Source of the DNA: Ruoffia tabacinasalis
GTDB taxonomy: Bacteria > Bacillota > Bacilli > Lactobacillales > Aerococcaceae
Reading direction: 5' to 3'
Length of the DNA: 64,000 nucleotides
NCBI RefSeq assembly: GCF_042652985.1
Contig: NZ_JBHSHQ010000027.1
Span: 1-64,000 of the forward strand
Positions 43,675-53,095 of this stretch are shown here, in pieces (the first letter of the stretch is position 1; each line of letters opens with the position of its first letter). Below the pieces are notes generated by a model. That model saw only the letters and a program-made list of their open reading frames with translations. It had not been told where the DNA came from and did not search any database. The position numbers and the translations under genes are program-made.

Positions 43675-44448
43675 CTATACTGGTGATACTGAAGATTCAA
43701 CAACTTCAATAGGTTGATTTTGGTAGATTTTGTTTAATACTTCTTGATCAACGTCACTAGATGGACCATCATAAACGATTTCCCCTTTTGCAATTCCAAT
43801 AATACGATCTGCATACTCTAACGCTAAATCAACATGGTGAATATTAATTAATACTGAAATATCCATTTCTTTATTAATGCGTTTAAAATCATCCATAACA
43901 ACTTTAGCTGTGACTGGGTCCAAAGAAGCGACAGGTTCATCAGCTAATATAATAGAAGGATTTTGCGCTAACGTTCTTGCAAGAGCTACACGTTGTTGTT
44001 GACCTCCTGATAATTGGTCTACACGCGTATATGCTTTATCCAAGATTCCTACTTTATCTAAAGCTTCCAATCCTCGTATTTTATCCTCTTTTGTAAAACT
44101 ACCCGTTAATTTACGCCAAAATGATAACTCTGGCACACTCGATACTAATACGTTGTTTAATACACTAATTCGAGTGACTAAATTAAATGATTGGAAAATC
44201 ATTCCAATTTTTCGACGGAAACGTCTTAATTCTTTTGAGCCTAGGGCAGTTACATCTTCATTATCAACAGTCAGTGTTCCATCTGAAATACTGTGCATGC
44301 GATTAATACAACGGATTAATGTTGATTTCCCTGCTCCGGATAGACCAATAATCGCAACAAACTCACCTTGTTCGATGGTTAAATTCACATCTTTTAACGC
44401 GGTTACGCCATTAGAATATTTTTTACTTACATTTTCAAATTTTATCAT
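43675..44448 (-). CDS. phnC: Phosphonate ABC transporter ATP-binding protein PhnC
   Basis: A 257-residue ATPase with Walker A GLSGAGKST, signature QLSGGQQQRVALAR, Walker B IILADEPVASLDP and switch INIHHVDL. It is separated from phnD by a stable hairpin without a strong T tract, typical of lower expression of the ATPase than of the binding protein. Confidence 0.93.
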   Translation of the reverse strand: MIKFENVSKKYSNGVTALKDVNLTIEQGEFVAIIGLSGAGKSTLIRCINRMHSISDGTLTVDNEDVTALGSKELRRFRRKIGMIFQSFNLVTRISVLNNVLVSSVPELSFWRKLTGSFTKEDKIRGLEALDKVGILDKAYTRVDQLSGGQQQRVALARTLAQNPSIILADEPVASLDPVTAKVVMDDFKRINKEMDISVLINIHHVDLALEYADRIIGIAKGEIVYDGPSSDVDQEVLNKIYQNQPIEVVESSVSPV

Positions 44449-44474
44449 TTCTTACAAACCTCTCTTCAAGCAAA

Positions 44475-44502
44475 TAAAGGCCAGGATTTATCCTAGCCTT
44501 CA
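44475..44502 (-). terminator. Intercistronic hairpin between phnD and phnC
   Basis: AAGGCTAGGAT / ATCCTGGCCTT stem of 11 bp with a two-base loop-side spacer, followed on the minus strand by TATTTG. The T tract is short, so partial termination or mRNA protection of phnD is more likely than a full stop. Confidence 0.6.
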
Positions 44503-44525
44503 AATATTTATTATAATATTAGTTA

Positions 44526-45563
44526 TTAGTTAGATTGTTCACGTAAAATTTCTTGTGCTTGACGCTCTACATCGTAGTCCGCACTCTCAGCAACTTCATA
44601 TCCTTCGTGAGCGTAAATTGTGATAATCTCTTTACCTTCTTCAGTCTCAGAAATATTAATGAATGCTTCTTGTAAAGCAGATTTAAGTTCATCAGACATA
44701 TTTTCTGAATTGTTACTTACTGAAATAGTATCATTGTAGATACCTGGTGTAACTCCAATAACATCAGTATCTGTCCAGATGTCATTTTCTCCACCTAATT
44801 CAGATTGCCATTGATCAACGTAGTCACGACGACCATCAGCAAATACTGTTAAGATATCTACTTGACCAGAAGCTAGACGTGCAAATGAGTTTAAGTAAGA
44901 GTCAGCTTGCACAACGTTTTCTAAATCGCTTAAGTTTTGTTGGAAGTTATCTTGTAACCAAATTGTTGGATAAATGTAGCCTGCTGAAGAAGATGGACTC
45001 ATAACAGACCAATTAGCTGAATTTAAGTCTTCAAATGATAACTCTTCACCATTATTAACTTTATCTGCTAATTCACGACCTTTTTCTGATGGTCCTGCAA
45101 TCATAATAGCACGGTAATACGTTACTTGTTCGTCCGTTGCTTCAGTTGGTTCGTTCGCATTCCAATCAGCTGGATCGTCTGAATCATTACTTAAACCAGC
45201 ACGTGTAGAAGTTAAAATAACTTCTGCGCCATCATCATATAATACATATGTTCCACCTGGAATAAATCCGATATCAATAGTCCCTGCTGATAAACCTTCT
45301 CCAACTGCTTCATATGAAGTACCTACAGAGATATCTACTGAACCTACTTCATAACCAAGAGTAGCTAATTCGTCAATTAATAATTGCTCTAATGGTTCTG
45401 TTGCTGTTACGATTTCTTCCGGATCACGTGATGGTACAAATCCGATTGATAACTCATCAATTTGAGTTGTTTCTTGCGCAGCTACTGCTGGCATTGCTAC
45501 TGAAGCAAGTGTTGTTACAGATGCTAAAGTTAAAGCAGCTTTTTTTATCCAATTTTTAAACAT
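44526..45563 (-). CDS. phnD: Phosphonate-binding protein PhnD
   Basis: 345 residues. The signal peptide (MFKNWIKKAALTLASVTTLA) ends at AVA-AQ with no lipobox Cys. The mature part begins DELSIGFVPSRDPEEI and contains TSYEAVGEGLSAGTIDIGFI, typical of PhnD-type binding proteins. ATG 45563 has GGGAGGA upstream; an upstream in-frame ATG has no ribosome site. The 122-base gap from the preceding ATPase gene has a TATAAT (with ACCAATC repeated at 45604-45617), so a separate promoter is likely. Ligand could be phosphonate, phosphite or a related anion. Confidence 0.9.
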   Translation of the reverse strand: MFKNWIKKAALTLASVTTLASVAMPAVAAQETTQIDELSIGFVPSRDPEEIVTATEPLEQLLIDELATLGYEVGSVDISVGTSYEAVGEGLSAGTIDIGFIPGGTYVLYDDGAEVILTSTRAGLSNDSDDPADWNANEPTEATDEQVTYYRAIMIAGPSEKGRELADKVNNGEELSFEDLNSANWSVMSPSSSAGYIYPTIWLQDNFQQNLSDLENVVQADSYLNSFARLASGQVDILTVFADGRRDYVDQWQSELGGENDIWTDTDVIGVTPGIYNDTISVSNNSENMSDELKSALQEAFINISETEEGKEIITIYAHEGYEVAESADYDVERQAQEILREQSN

Positions 45564-45685
45564 AAGATAATTCCTCCCTTTTTTTATAACGTTAACATTA
45601 TATACCAATCACCAATCAACCGCTATCAATTTTATGTAAATTTTGTGTTAATTCATTAGTGATGAATTGTTAACTTACTTGCTAA

Positions 45686-46720
45686 TTATTCAACTGGCTC
45701 AATTCCAACCCTATCTCCAACTTCAAATATATCTGTAATTGGTCTTTGAATTATGACTACTTTACCATTAATATTGACCGAATAATGATATTCTTTCCCT
45801 TGAAATTGTCTTGTCAGAATTTCACCTGTTAGTTGATTTTCTATATTTTTACTAATACGAATTTGTTCTGGTCTTAACGCATAGATATTCTTAGCTTTCA
45901 ATACTTCTGTCATACCGACATCTGACCAAGTTACATCACTACCCTGAACCTTGAATTGGTTATCTTTCCATTCACCTTTAAATAAGTTTGCCTTACTTAC
46001 GAATGTCGCAACAAATTCAGTTTCAGGATGGTAGTATATCTCCTCAGGCGTACCTACTTGTTCAATTCGTCCTTGATTCATAATAACAATTCGGTCTGCC
46101 ATTGCCAATGCTTCTCCTTGGTCATGCGTTACATATACAATAGATGCTTCAGTTAATTGATGAAGTCTTTGGATTTCACGGCGCATCTCAATTCTAAGTT
46201 CTGCATCCAAGGCACTTAGCGGTTCATCCATTAATAAAAGCTTTGGCTGTGTAGCAATAGCACGACCTAATGAAACGCGTTGCTTCTGACCACCAGAAAG
46301 TGCATGAGGATAATTATTCCCTTTGTCTTTCAAGTCAATAATATCCAAGACTTCATCTACTCTTCTAGAACTATTTTCTTTTAGTTCTTTACTAGCAAAC
46401 TGATCGTATTGGAGCGGAAACTTTATATGTTCACTGACTGTCATGTGTGGCCACAAAGCAAATCCTTGAAAAACCATACTCACATTTCTTTTTTCAGGTG
46501 GAATTGATTTGTTATGATTAGCTACAATTTGATCATTAATTTCGATTGTTCCACCAGAGGTTGTCTCGAACCCAGCTAACATTCTTAAGAGTGTTGTCTT
46601 TCCGCATCCAGACGGTCCAAGAATAGCTAAAAATTCACCTTCTCGAATCGTTAAATTAATATCATATAAAGCTTGGAAATTTCCAAATAATTTATTTACA
46701 TCTTTTAATATTGTGCTCAT
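45686..46720 (-). CDS. ABC transporter ATP-binding protein (FbpC/AfuC/PhnT-like)
   Basis: A 344-residue ATPase with Walker A GPSGCGKTT, signature ALSGGQKQRVSLGRAI, Walker B LLLMDEPLSALDAELR and a C-terminal TOBE-like regulatory domain (about 260-344). It overlaps the permease gene by 4 bases. Relatives import ferric iron, 2-aminoethylphosphonate or sugar phosphates. Context with phn and surE favours a phosphorus compound. Confidence 0.88.
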   Translation of the reverse strand: MSTILKDVNKLFGNFQALYDINLTIREGEFLAILGPSGCGKTTLLRMLAGFETTSGGTIEINDQIVANHNKSIPPEKRNVSMVFQGFALWPHMTVSEHIKFPLQYDQFASKELKENSSRRVDEVLDIIDLKDKGNNYPHALSGGQKQRVSLGRAIATQPKLLLMDEPLSALDAELRIEMRREIQRLHQLTEASIVYVTHDQGEALAMADRIVIMNQGRIEQVGTPEEIYYHPETEFVATFVSKANLFKGEWKDNQFKVQGSDVTWSDVGMTEVLKAKNIYALRPEQIRISKNIENQLTGEILTRQFQGKEYHYSVNINGKVVIIQRPITDIFEVGDRVGIEPVE

Positions 46721-48456
46721 TTACTCTTTACTACCTTTCTGTTCCAAATTCTTTGATATAAAGACAACAATCCGTATCCAACTACAATTAATATCACGAT
46801 TAAACTAGAAAATGCAGTTGAGTATAATGTATAACCAGATTGTTGAAAGCTCAATATCGATACGCCTATCGTTTCAGAATCTGATGAATATAATAAGGAA
46901 GAAACGGTAAGCTCAGTCAAGGCACTTAGAAAAACTAAGAGAGACCCTCCAATAACAGTCGGAGTTATTAAAGGAAGTATTATCTTACGCCATTTACCCC
47001 AACCATTATTTCCGCCAATTCGTGCTGCTTCTTCAACGGACGGATCAATTTGTTGAAATGCAGTTATACCACTACGTACCTGTAAAACTAGAAATCGCGT
47101 AATGTATGCAATATATAATATACTAATGGATCCATATATCCCTGGATTCCATCCTGGAATTGGCTCCATCCATGCAAAAATCATAGATAAAGCAAATACT
47201 GTTCCGGGTAAAGCATAGGGTAATGTAATGACCGTTTCTAGACCTCTAGACAATGGTGTGGCTTTTCGAACGCGATAATACGCTATAGCTGTACCAATAA
47301 TAATTGTTGCTATCGCAGTTACGAAAGCTAATCGTAAACTCACCCAAATGGCATCGGTCGTTGACCGACTTGATAGAATGTATTCATAGTTCTCCCAAGT
47401 TAAGTTTTCTAGAGTGAAATCCAACCCATAAGCACGTAATAATGGTGTTAAAATCATAGATATTAACGGCAGTATCGTTGTAATGGCAAAAAACACAAAA
47501 ATAATACCCTCTACTAACATCCGTTTTTTTCCTAAATATACTCGGGGTTCGTAATCAATTTTAGCTGTTTCTAATCTCCGTGAGTTTCTTAACAGAAGCC
47601 ATTGTAAACCGATACCAATTAAAGCAATCACACCAAGTATCACGGATAGAACGGCAGCACGATTAAATGCAGTGACACCGAATCCAATCACTTGTTGGTA
47701 AATATAAGTCGTCAGTACTGTAATGTTCGCTGGTGTTCCTAAAAATGCAGGAATACCAAAGTTATCAAGACTGCCTAAGAACGCAATAAACATTCCACCC
47801 GCAATACCAGGTAAAGCCATTGGAATAGTGATACGTTTAAACGTCTGCCATTTACTTGCACCTGAAATTTGAGCTGCAGATTCATTCTCTCTCGGTATTT
47901 GTCGGAATGTGTTTACAGTGAACAGATACACCAGTGGAAAAGTTGTAATTCCCATGACAACGATAATTCCCGACATACTGTATAAATTCCAAGACAAGCC
48001 TTCCTCCATAAAAAGACCAAAGAACCGTTGAACCATCCCGTTAAACCCAAAGAACTGGACCCACGCTAAAGAAAGGACATAAGACGGTATAATAAATGGA
48101 AGGAGAATAAGTAATTGAATCACTTTTTTAAAACGAATATCTGTATACGCCATAATCCAAGCAAAGACGACACCTAAAACTGTGGCAATCGTTACTGATC
48201 CTACAATCATGATGAGTGTATTACGCAATACCGTCCATGTTCGTTTTGATGACAATATATCTTGGTAAAAAGATAGTGTCAGCCCTTCTTCCCCTATGAA
48301 GCTCATAAAGGCTAAACGTACAATGGGCAATATAAAAAATGTGACAACAACTATAGAGAATATGACAATTAATAATTTACTTTGGAAACTAACAGAGGAA
48401 AGCGCACTAAAAGGCGATTTCCTCTGGTTAGGTTTTTGATTCATATTTGAATTCAA
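46717..48456 (-). CDS. Fused two-domain ABC transporter permease (FbpB/AfuB-like)
   Basis: A 579-residue protein with about twelve spans and two permease domains, each with a coupling loop (ESAAQISGASKWQTFKRITI and VEEAARIGGNNGWGKWRKII). It forms the channel with the ATPase at 45686. It starts 14 bases before the binding-protein stop region on the same unit. A GAGTGGATT-like purine stretch precedes ATG. Confidence 0.88.
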   Translation of the reverse strand: MNSNMNQKPNQRKSPFSALSSVSFQSKLLIVIFSIVVVTFFILPIVRLAFMSFIGEEGLTLSFYQDILSSKRTWTVLRNTLIMIVGSVTIATVLGVVFAWIMAYTDIRFKKVIQLLILLPFIIPSYVLSLAWVQFFGFNGMVQRFFGLFMEEGLSWNLYSMSGIIVVMGITTFPLVYLFTVNTFRQIPRENESAAQISGASKWQTFKRITIPMALPGIAGGMFIAFLGSLDNFGIPAFLGTPANITVLTTYIYQQVIGFGVTAFNRAAVLSVILGVIALIGIGLQWLLLRNSRRLETAKIDYEPRVYLGKKRMLVEGIIFVFFAITTILPLISMILTPLLRAYGLDFTLENLTWENYEYILSSRSTTDAIWVSLRLAFVTAIATIIIGTAIAYYRVRKATPLSRGLETVITLPYALPGTVFALSMIFAWMEPIPGWNPGIYGSISILYIAYITRFLVLQVRSGITAFQQIDPSVEEAARIGGNNGWGKWRKIILPLITPTVIGGSLLVFLSALTELTVSSLLYSSDSETIGVSILSFQQSGYTLYSTAFSSLIVILIVVGYGLLSLYQRIWNRKVVKSK

Positions 48457-48470
48457 ATTAATCCACTCTC

Positions 48471-49490
48471 TTACTCAGCAAATAATTCATCAAATTGTTG
48501 TTTATCTGCATCACGGTTTTGGAATAATTTATTCATGTCCGCTGATAATACAGTATCCAACTCTTCTGCTGTTCTTAATCCTTCTGGTGCTTCTACCCCT
48601 GAACGAATTGGCGCATAACCTAACTCTGATTGTAACACTTGCCCTTCTTCAGATAGGATAAAGTCAACGAATGTTTGAGCAATTTCTTCCTCTTGAGTCG
48701 CGCTCATAATCCCAACTGGTTCAGTAATAACAGGAACACCTTCTTCAGGGTAAACAAATTCAACTGGAGATCCATCAGCTACAGCACGTGTTGCTAAATA
48801 GTCAACAATCATTCCATAACTTCTTTGTCCTGACGCAACGTTTTCAATAACTGCGCCGTTACCTTCTGTAATCATTGGACTATTTGCTTGTAATCCTTCA
48901 TAGAATTCCCAGCCAAATCCTTCAGAACGTGTTAATACTCCTAAGTTATATGCAGCAGCGCCAGAATATAATGGGCTTGGCATAACAACTTGTTCAGCAT
49001 TAGCTTCATCCGTTAATGCACTCCAAGATGTAGGTGCTTCTTCTACATTATCTGTATTGTAAACAATACCAGTAGTCATAATTTTAGTCCCAGTATAAAA
49101 TCCATCAGTATCTACAAATTCTTCATCGATATTTTCTGCTTCTGGTGAAACATATTCTAATAACATATCTTGTTCTTTAAATGATTCAAAAGTTACAGCA
49201 TCTGCTAATAAGATAACGTCTGCTAAAACTTCACCTGCTGTATTCTCAGCATTGATTTTACTTACAACTTCTTCAGTTCCTGAACGGAAGATATTTACCG
49301 TTACATTAGGATATAATTCATTGTACGCTTCTACTAATTGCTCAGCATCTACATCAGGTTGTGATGTATAGAATTCAATTTCTCCTGATAAATCTTCATT
49401 AGTTTCTTGAGCTAAGGCAGCTGCGCTTCCTGAAAATAAAGAACTAAATAGTAAAGACGTTAATGCAAATTTTTTCATAAATTTTTTCAT
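48471..49490 (-). CDS. Extracellular solute-binding protein (AfuA/FbpA/PhnS-like)
   Basis: 339 residues. A signal peptide ends GSAAALAQET, without lipobox Cys. The mature start EIEFYTSQPDVDAEQLVEAY and the GSGTEEVV-like RSGTEEVVSKINAE are typical of the Fbp/Afu/PotD-like clan. The usual tyrosine pair for iron is not evident (LATRAVADG, EGVPVITEP). AfuA in Actinobacillus binds hexose phosphates, so a phosphorylated ligand is plausible. GGAGG just before ATG lies in the end of surE (3-base gap). Confidence 0.87.
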   Translation of the reverse strand: MKKFMKKFALTSLLFSSLFSGSAAALAQETNEDLSGEIEFYTSQPDVDAEQLVEAYNELYPNVTVNIFRSGTEEVVSKINAENTAGEVLADVILLADAVTFESFKEQDMLLEYVSPEAENIDEEFVDTDGFYTGTKIMTTGIVYNTDNVEEAPTSWSALTDEANAEQVVMPSPLYSGAAAYNLGVLTRSEGFGWEFYEGLQANSPMITEGNGAVIENVASGQRSYGMIVDYLATRAVADGSPVEFVYPEEGVPVITEPVGIMSATQEEEIAQTFVDFILSEEGQVLQSELGYAPIRSGVEAPEGLRTAEELDTVLSADMNKLFQNRDADKQQFDELFAE

Positions 49491-49493
49491 TGA

Positions 49494-50303
49494 TTATTCC
49501 TCCATAGTATTGAAAATTTCGTTCAACTGACTAAGCATCTCTCGTGCACTTGCTGAAACATTAATTGGCGACACAGTAACATAACCTTCTTTGACGTAAA
49601 AATGATCTGATTGAGTACTACCCGTACTTGTCTGATAAAGACTATTCATCCAGTAAACAGGATGACCTTTGGTATCTGCATAATCTTTAAAATCAAATCT
49701 TTTATGAGCTATATCCATCTCAACAACTTTGACTCCTTTAACCTCTGATGGTAAAACGGATGGTATATTTACATTTAATATGTGGTTTTGTGGTATATCG
49801 ATATTCAAAAATTTTGGCATAAGAGCTTCGATTGATGCTTCAATCCAAGCAAAATCTACCTTTTCATTCTTATCCCTTCCAGCCGAAATTGATATTGCAG
49901 GAATGCCATACAAGCTAGCTTCTCTTGCAGCACCAATGGTTCCGGAATAGAAAATATCTTGACCAACATTCGCCCCTTTATTAATGCCTGAAATGACAAT
50001 GTCAGGATATGAGTCAGAATATAAGCGTTCCAGTGCCCATTTAATACAATCTACTGGCGTCCCATCTAGACTGTAGACACTTAAATTACTTTCTTCTGAA
50101 AGCTTTGAAGCTCGAAGTGGTAATTTAGTCGTAATCGAATGACTATGACCACTACGTTCACGATCTGGTGCTACAACTGTAACATGACCGTATGCTTGCA
50201 TCACTTTTGCAATTACTTTTATACCCTCAGCATTTACTCCATCATCATTAGAAATCAAAATCTGTTTGATTGTCTTCTCCTCCAACATGGCGAATGAACT
50301 CAT
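49494..50303 (-). CDS. surE: 5'/3'-nucleotidase SurE
   Basis: A 269-residue metal phosphatase that removes phosphate from nucleoside mono- or polyphosphates. The metal motif ISNDDGVNAEGI holds Asp20/Asp21, and SGINKGANVGQDIFYSGTIG carries the Ser/Asn/Gly of the family. Most SurE begin just before the ILISNDDG strand; here ATG 50303 and ATG 50288 both lack a good ribosome site, while a GGAGGAG sits inside the first codons, so the start is uncertain. First gene of the unit with the AfuABC-like importer. Confidence 0.92.
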   Translation of the reverse strand: MSSFAMLEEKTIKQILISNDDGVNAEGIKVIAKVMQAYGHVTVVAPDRERSGHSHSITTKLPLRASKLSEESNLSVYSLDGTPVDCIKWALERLYSDSYPDIVISGINKGANVGQDIFYSGTIGAAREASLYGIPAISISAGRDKNEKVDFAWIEASIEALMPKFLNIDIPQNHILNVNIPSVLPSEVKGVKVVEMDIAHKRFDFKDYADTKGHPVYWMNSLYQTSTGSTQSDHFYVKEGYVTVSPINVSASAREMLSQLNEIFNTMEE

Positions 50304-50398
50304 TTATTTTTTAGCCAAATCATTTATCGTCCAGAAACAAGTATACCAATGCATTGTAAATTCTTTGTATTTTTTATGTAAAGATTAAGTAAATTGTA

Positions 50399-50426
50399 TT
50401 GTTTCCAAAAAAGTATGGGTTATGAT
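50399..50426 (+). promoter_or_regulatory. Promoter of the MBL hydrolase gene
   Basis: TTGTTT (50399-50404), 16-base spacer, TATGAT (50421-50426), 33 bases before the start. Confidence 0.55.
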
Positions 50427-50458
50427 TAGATTAAAATCATTGAAAAAGAGGTGTCAAA

Positions 50459-51193
50459 TTGAAGTTAGATATTTTAGGTTTTTGGGGCGGAACACCAGAA
50501 GAAGGTGGTGCAACGACTGGTTATTTATTACATACATCAAAAGGAACTTTATTAATTGATTGTGGTAGCGGAATAATGAGTCGCTTATCTACACTAATCA
50601 AATTCTATGAGATTGATGCCGTATTGTTGACTCATTTACATTTTGATCACATCGCTGATTATGGCATCTTACAATATGGCTTCAACAGAGCATTAAGGAA
50701 CAAATGGGTTGAGGAGCCTTTATATACTTTGGCACCGAATAAACCTGACGTCATGTGGAAAGCTATTCAAGCTAATGAAGCTCAACTTGAAGTCATTGAA
50801 GAAAACTTCGATTACTCACTGATTGGAGCGACTGTCGAGTTTCTTTCTGTTTCTCATACAATCCCATGCTACGCCATAAAAGTGACTTACGAGGGAAAGA
50901 TATTTGTGTTTTCGGCTGATACTGCTTACTTTGAACCATTAATAGATTTTGCTAAAGACGCTGATCTATTTCTATGTGAAGCAACAAACTTTGAAGGCAG
51001 TATCCATTCCACTGGCACGGGACATATGAGCGCTTCTGAAGCAGGTAAGTTGGCTCAAAAAGCTCGAGTTAAGACGCTAATTTTGACACATTTGCCTTCT
51101 GATGGTAATTTTTCTAATATGAAAGACGAAGCTAAAGCAGAGTTTAATGGTGAAGTACTTATGGCATCTGATATAGATTCTCTAACTTTTTAA
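50459..51193 (+). CDS. MBL-fold metallo-hydrolase (YhfI-like)
   Basis: A 244-residue metallo-beta-lactamase-fold protein. The zinc motif HLHFDH is at residues 59-64, with a further His in SVSHTIPCYA, Asp in FSADTAYFEPL and His in LILTHLPS. It resembles the RNase Z/PhnP branch (YhfI), but lacks the RNase Z exosite, so a small phosphodiester or cyclic phosphate substrate is plausible. The start is TTG 50459 with GAGGTG upstream. It is divergent from surE. Confidence 0.85.
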   Translation: MKLDILGFWGGTPEEGGATTGYLLHTSKGTLLIDCGSGIMSRLSTLIKFYEIDAVLLTHLHFDHIADYGILQYGFNRALRNKWVEEPLYTLAPNKPDVMWKAIQANEAQLEVIEENFDYSLIGATVEFLSVSHTIPCYAIKVTYEGKIFVFSADTAYFEPLIDFAKDADLFLCEATNFEGSIHSTGTGHMSASEAGKLAQKARVKTLILTHLPSDGNFSNMKDEAKAEFNGEVLMASDIDSLTF

Positions 51194-51254
51194 TACGATT
51201 ACTCTTCAATAATATTAAATATCCTAAATTTTTTATAATGTTGATATCAAACAC

Positions 51255-51300
51255 AAAAATACCGCTACAAACAGCACAATTGTTTGTAGCGGTATTATTT
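51255..51300. terminator. Bidirectional terminator between MBL and oppA
   Basis: AATACCGCTACAAACA / TGTTTGTAGCGGTATT, a 16-bp stem with A- and T-rich flanks on both sides. Confidence 0.9.
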
Positions 51301-51338
51301 AATTTCTAGGTTAACCTAGTCGTTAATTTATCTGTGAA

Positions 51339-52952
51339 TTATTCAGCAGAAAGTGTTACGTCTTTCAAGCTTACGTTTCCTAAAGCATCTGGCTCTAAGT
51401 TTTGTACGTGATCTTGGATAACGTAGTTACTTGTGTAGTAGTATACTGGGATTACTGGCATTTCTTCCATGAAAATCGCTTCAGCATCTAATAACATTTG
51501 AGTACGAGCAGCTGGATCTTCTTCTGCAGCAGACTCATCAATTAAGTTTTTGTACTCTTCATTTTCCCAACCAGTATCGTTGTTACCAGTTTCGGCAGTA
51601 CGGTACATGTCTAAGAATGAAATAGCGTCGTTGTAGTCAGCGATCCATCCCATACGTCCTACTTGGTAATCAAGAACGTTTAGACGGTCTAAGTATACTT
51701 GCCATTCTGTTGAGTCAATCTCAGCGTTAATTCCTAAGTTTGTAGCCCATCCAGATTGAATAAATTGTGCAATGGTTGAGTGAGCTTCACTGTCGTTAAT
51801 TGAGATGTTAACAGTAATTTCACTAGGATCTGAAATTCCTAATTCTTCCATAGCTAATGCTAAGTATTCATTAGCTTCGTCGAATGCTGCATCTTGCATG
51901 TAGCCACGGTCTTCTTCGAATCCTTCGATTGTTGGAGGTACAACACCTAATGCAGGTAATTGTCCACCTTTAATTACGTTATCAATTAAACCTTGACGGT
52001 CAATTGCTAATGATAATGCTTTACGTAAGTTAACGTTTTGCATTAATTCATCTGTCGTATTTAATTTGTACCAGTAGATTGCTGCGTAAGGAACTGTGTT
52101 TAGTTCTTCATTAGCACGGTACATGTCGATTGAGTCTAGAGAAACGGTTCCGTAAGGAGTACCTAAGTAATCTAAGTTACCAGCTTGGAATTCAGCGTTA
52201 GCTGTTGATTCTTGCTCGATAATTTGGATGTTAACTGTTTCTAAAGCAACGTTATCAGCGTCCCAATATTCAGCGTTTTTAGCTAATACTAAGTCACTGT
52301 TGTGGTTCCATGTATCTAAGTTGAACGCACCGTTAGTTACATATGTTTCACCAGCTTCAGCAGCCCAACCAGTAGAGTCGGCTTCAACTGTTGCTTGATG
52401 AACTGGCATGTAAGTGTAGAATGAAGTTAATTCTAAGAAGTATGGTGTAGGGTTGTTTAATGTTACTTCTAATGTGTAGTCATCTACAGCAGTAACTCCT
52501 ACAGCGTCTTCTTCGCCTTCACCTGAGTTAAATTCTTCAGCACCAGCAATTGGGTAAAGAATAGAAGCATATTGAGATGCAGTTTCAGGGTTTAAAGCTC
52601 GTTTCCATGAAAACTCGAAATCATTAGCAGTAACTGGGTCTCCATTTGACCAAGTTGAATCTTGTCGTAAAGTGAATGTCCAAGTAAGGCCATCTTCACT
52701 CTCTTCCCATGATTCAGCAACACCTGGTTCAATTTCACCATGGTTATTGTGTGTTAATCCTTCAAAAACGTTACGGATGATTGATCCTGATGTTGAATCT
52801 GTTGCTAAAGCAGGGTCTAATGTAGGTGGTTCTGCTCCTAGGGATAAGTTAAGTGTTGCAGCATCTTGCGCAGATGCAGTTGTTTGTGCTAACGGCGCTA
52901 CACTTAATAAAAATAAACTAACTAATGTAAGTACTCGTAAGAACTTTTTCAT
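51339..52952 (-). CDS. oppA: Oligopeptide-binding protein OppA
   Basis: A 537-residue family 5 binding protein. The signal peptide MKKFLRVLTLVSLFLLSVAP ends TASAQDAAT, with no lipobox Cys. SLGAEPPTLDPALATDSTSG and GLTWTFTLRQDSTWSNGDPV are the classic OppA motifs. ATG 52952 has AAGGAGG upstream; the longer frame starting at 53024 lacks a ribosome site. It is monocistronic and separated from oppBCDF by the arg genes, but is the obvious partner. Binds peptides or possibly another cargo. Confidence 0.92.
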   Translation of the reverse strand: MKKFLRVLTLVSLFLLSVAPLAQTTASAQDAATLNLSLGAEPPTLDPALATDSTSGSIIRNVFEGLTHNNHGEIEPGVAESWEESEDGLTWTFTLRQDSTWSNGDPVTANDFEFSWKRALNPETASQYASILYPIAGAEEFNSGEGEEDAVGVTAVDDYTLEVTLNNPTPYFLELTSFYTYMPVHQATVEADSTGWAAEAGETYVTNGAFNLDTWNHNSDLVLAKNAEYWDADNVALETVNIQIIEQESTANAEFQAGNLDYLGTPYGTVSLDSIDMYRANEELNTVPYAAIYWYKLNTTDELMQNVNLRKALSLAIDRQGLIDNVIKGGQLPALGVVPPTIEGFEEDRGYMQDAAFDEANEYLALAMEELGISDPSEITVNISINDSEAHSTIAQFIQSGWATNLGINAEIDSTEWQVYLDRLNVLDYQVGRMGWIADYNDAISFLDMYRTAETGNNDTGWENEEYKNLIDESAAEEDPAARTQMLLDAEAIFMEEMPVIPVYYYTSNYVIQDHVQNLEPDALGNVSLKDVTLSAE

Positions 52953-52982
52953 TAATGTTCCTCCTTTTAATTTATATCTAAT

Positions 52983-53011
52983 AATATACAGTATATATGA
53001 GAGTTTAACAA
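52983..53011 (-). promoter_or_regulatory. Promoter of oppA
   Basis: TTGTTA (53006-53011), 17-base spacer, TATATT (52983-52988) on the minus strand, about 30 bases before the oppA start. Confidence 0.65.
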
Positions 53012-53095
53012 GGGGCTTTGTCATTTTTTTTTAATTATTAAGCGTTTTAATGGCTGATATACTCATGTTTTAAGCTTTAAGCAATTATATAATTT

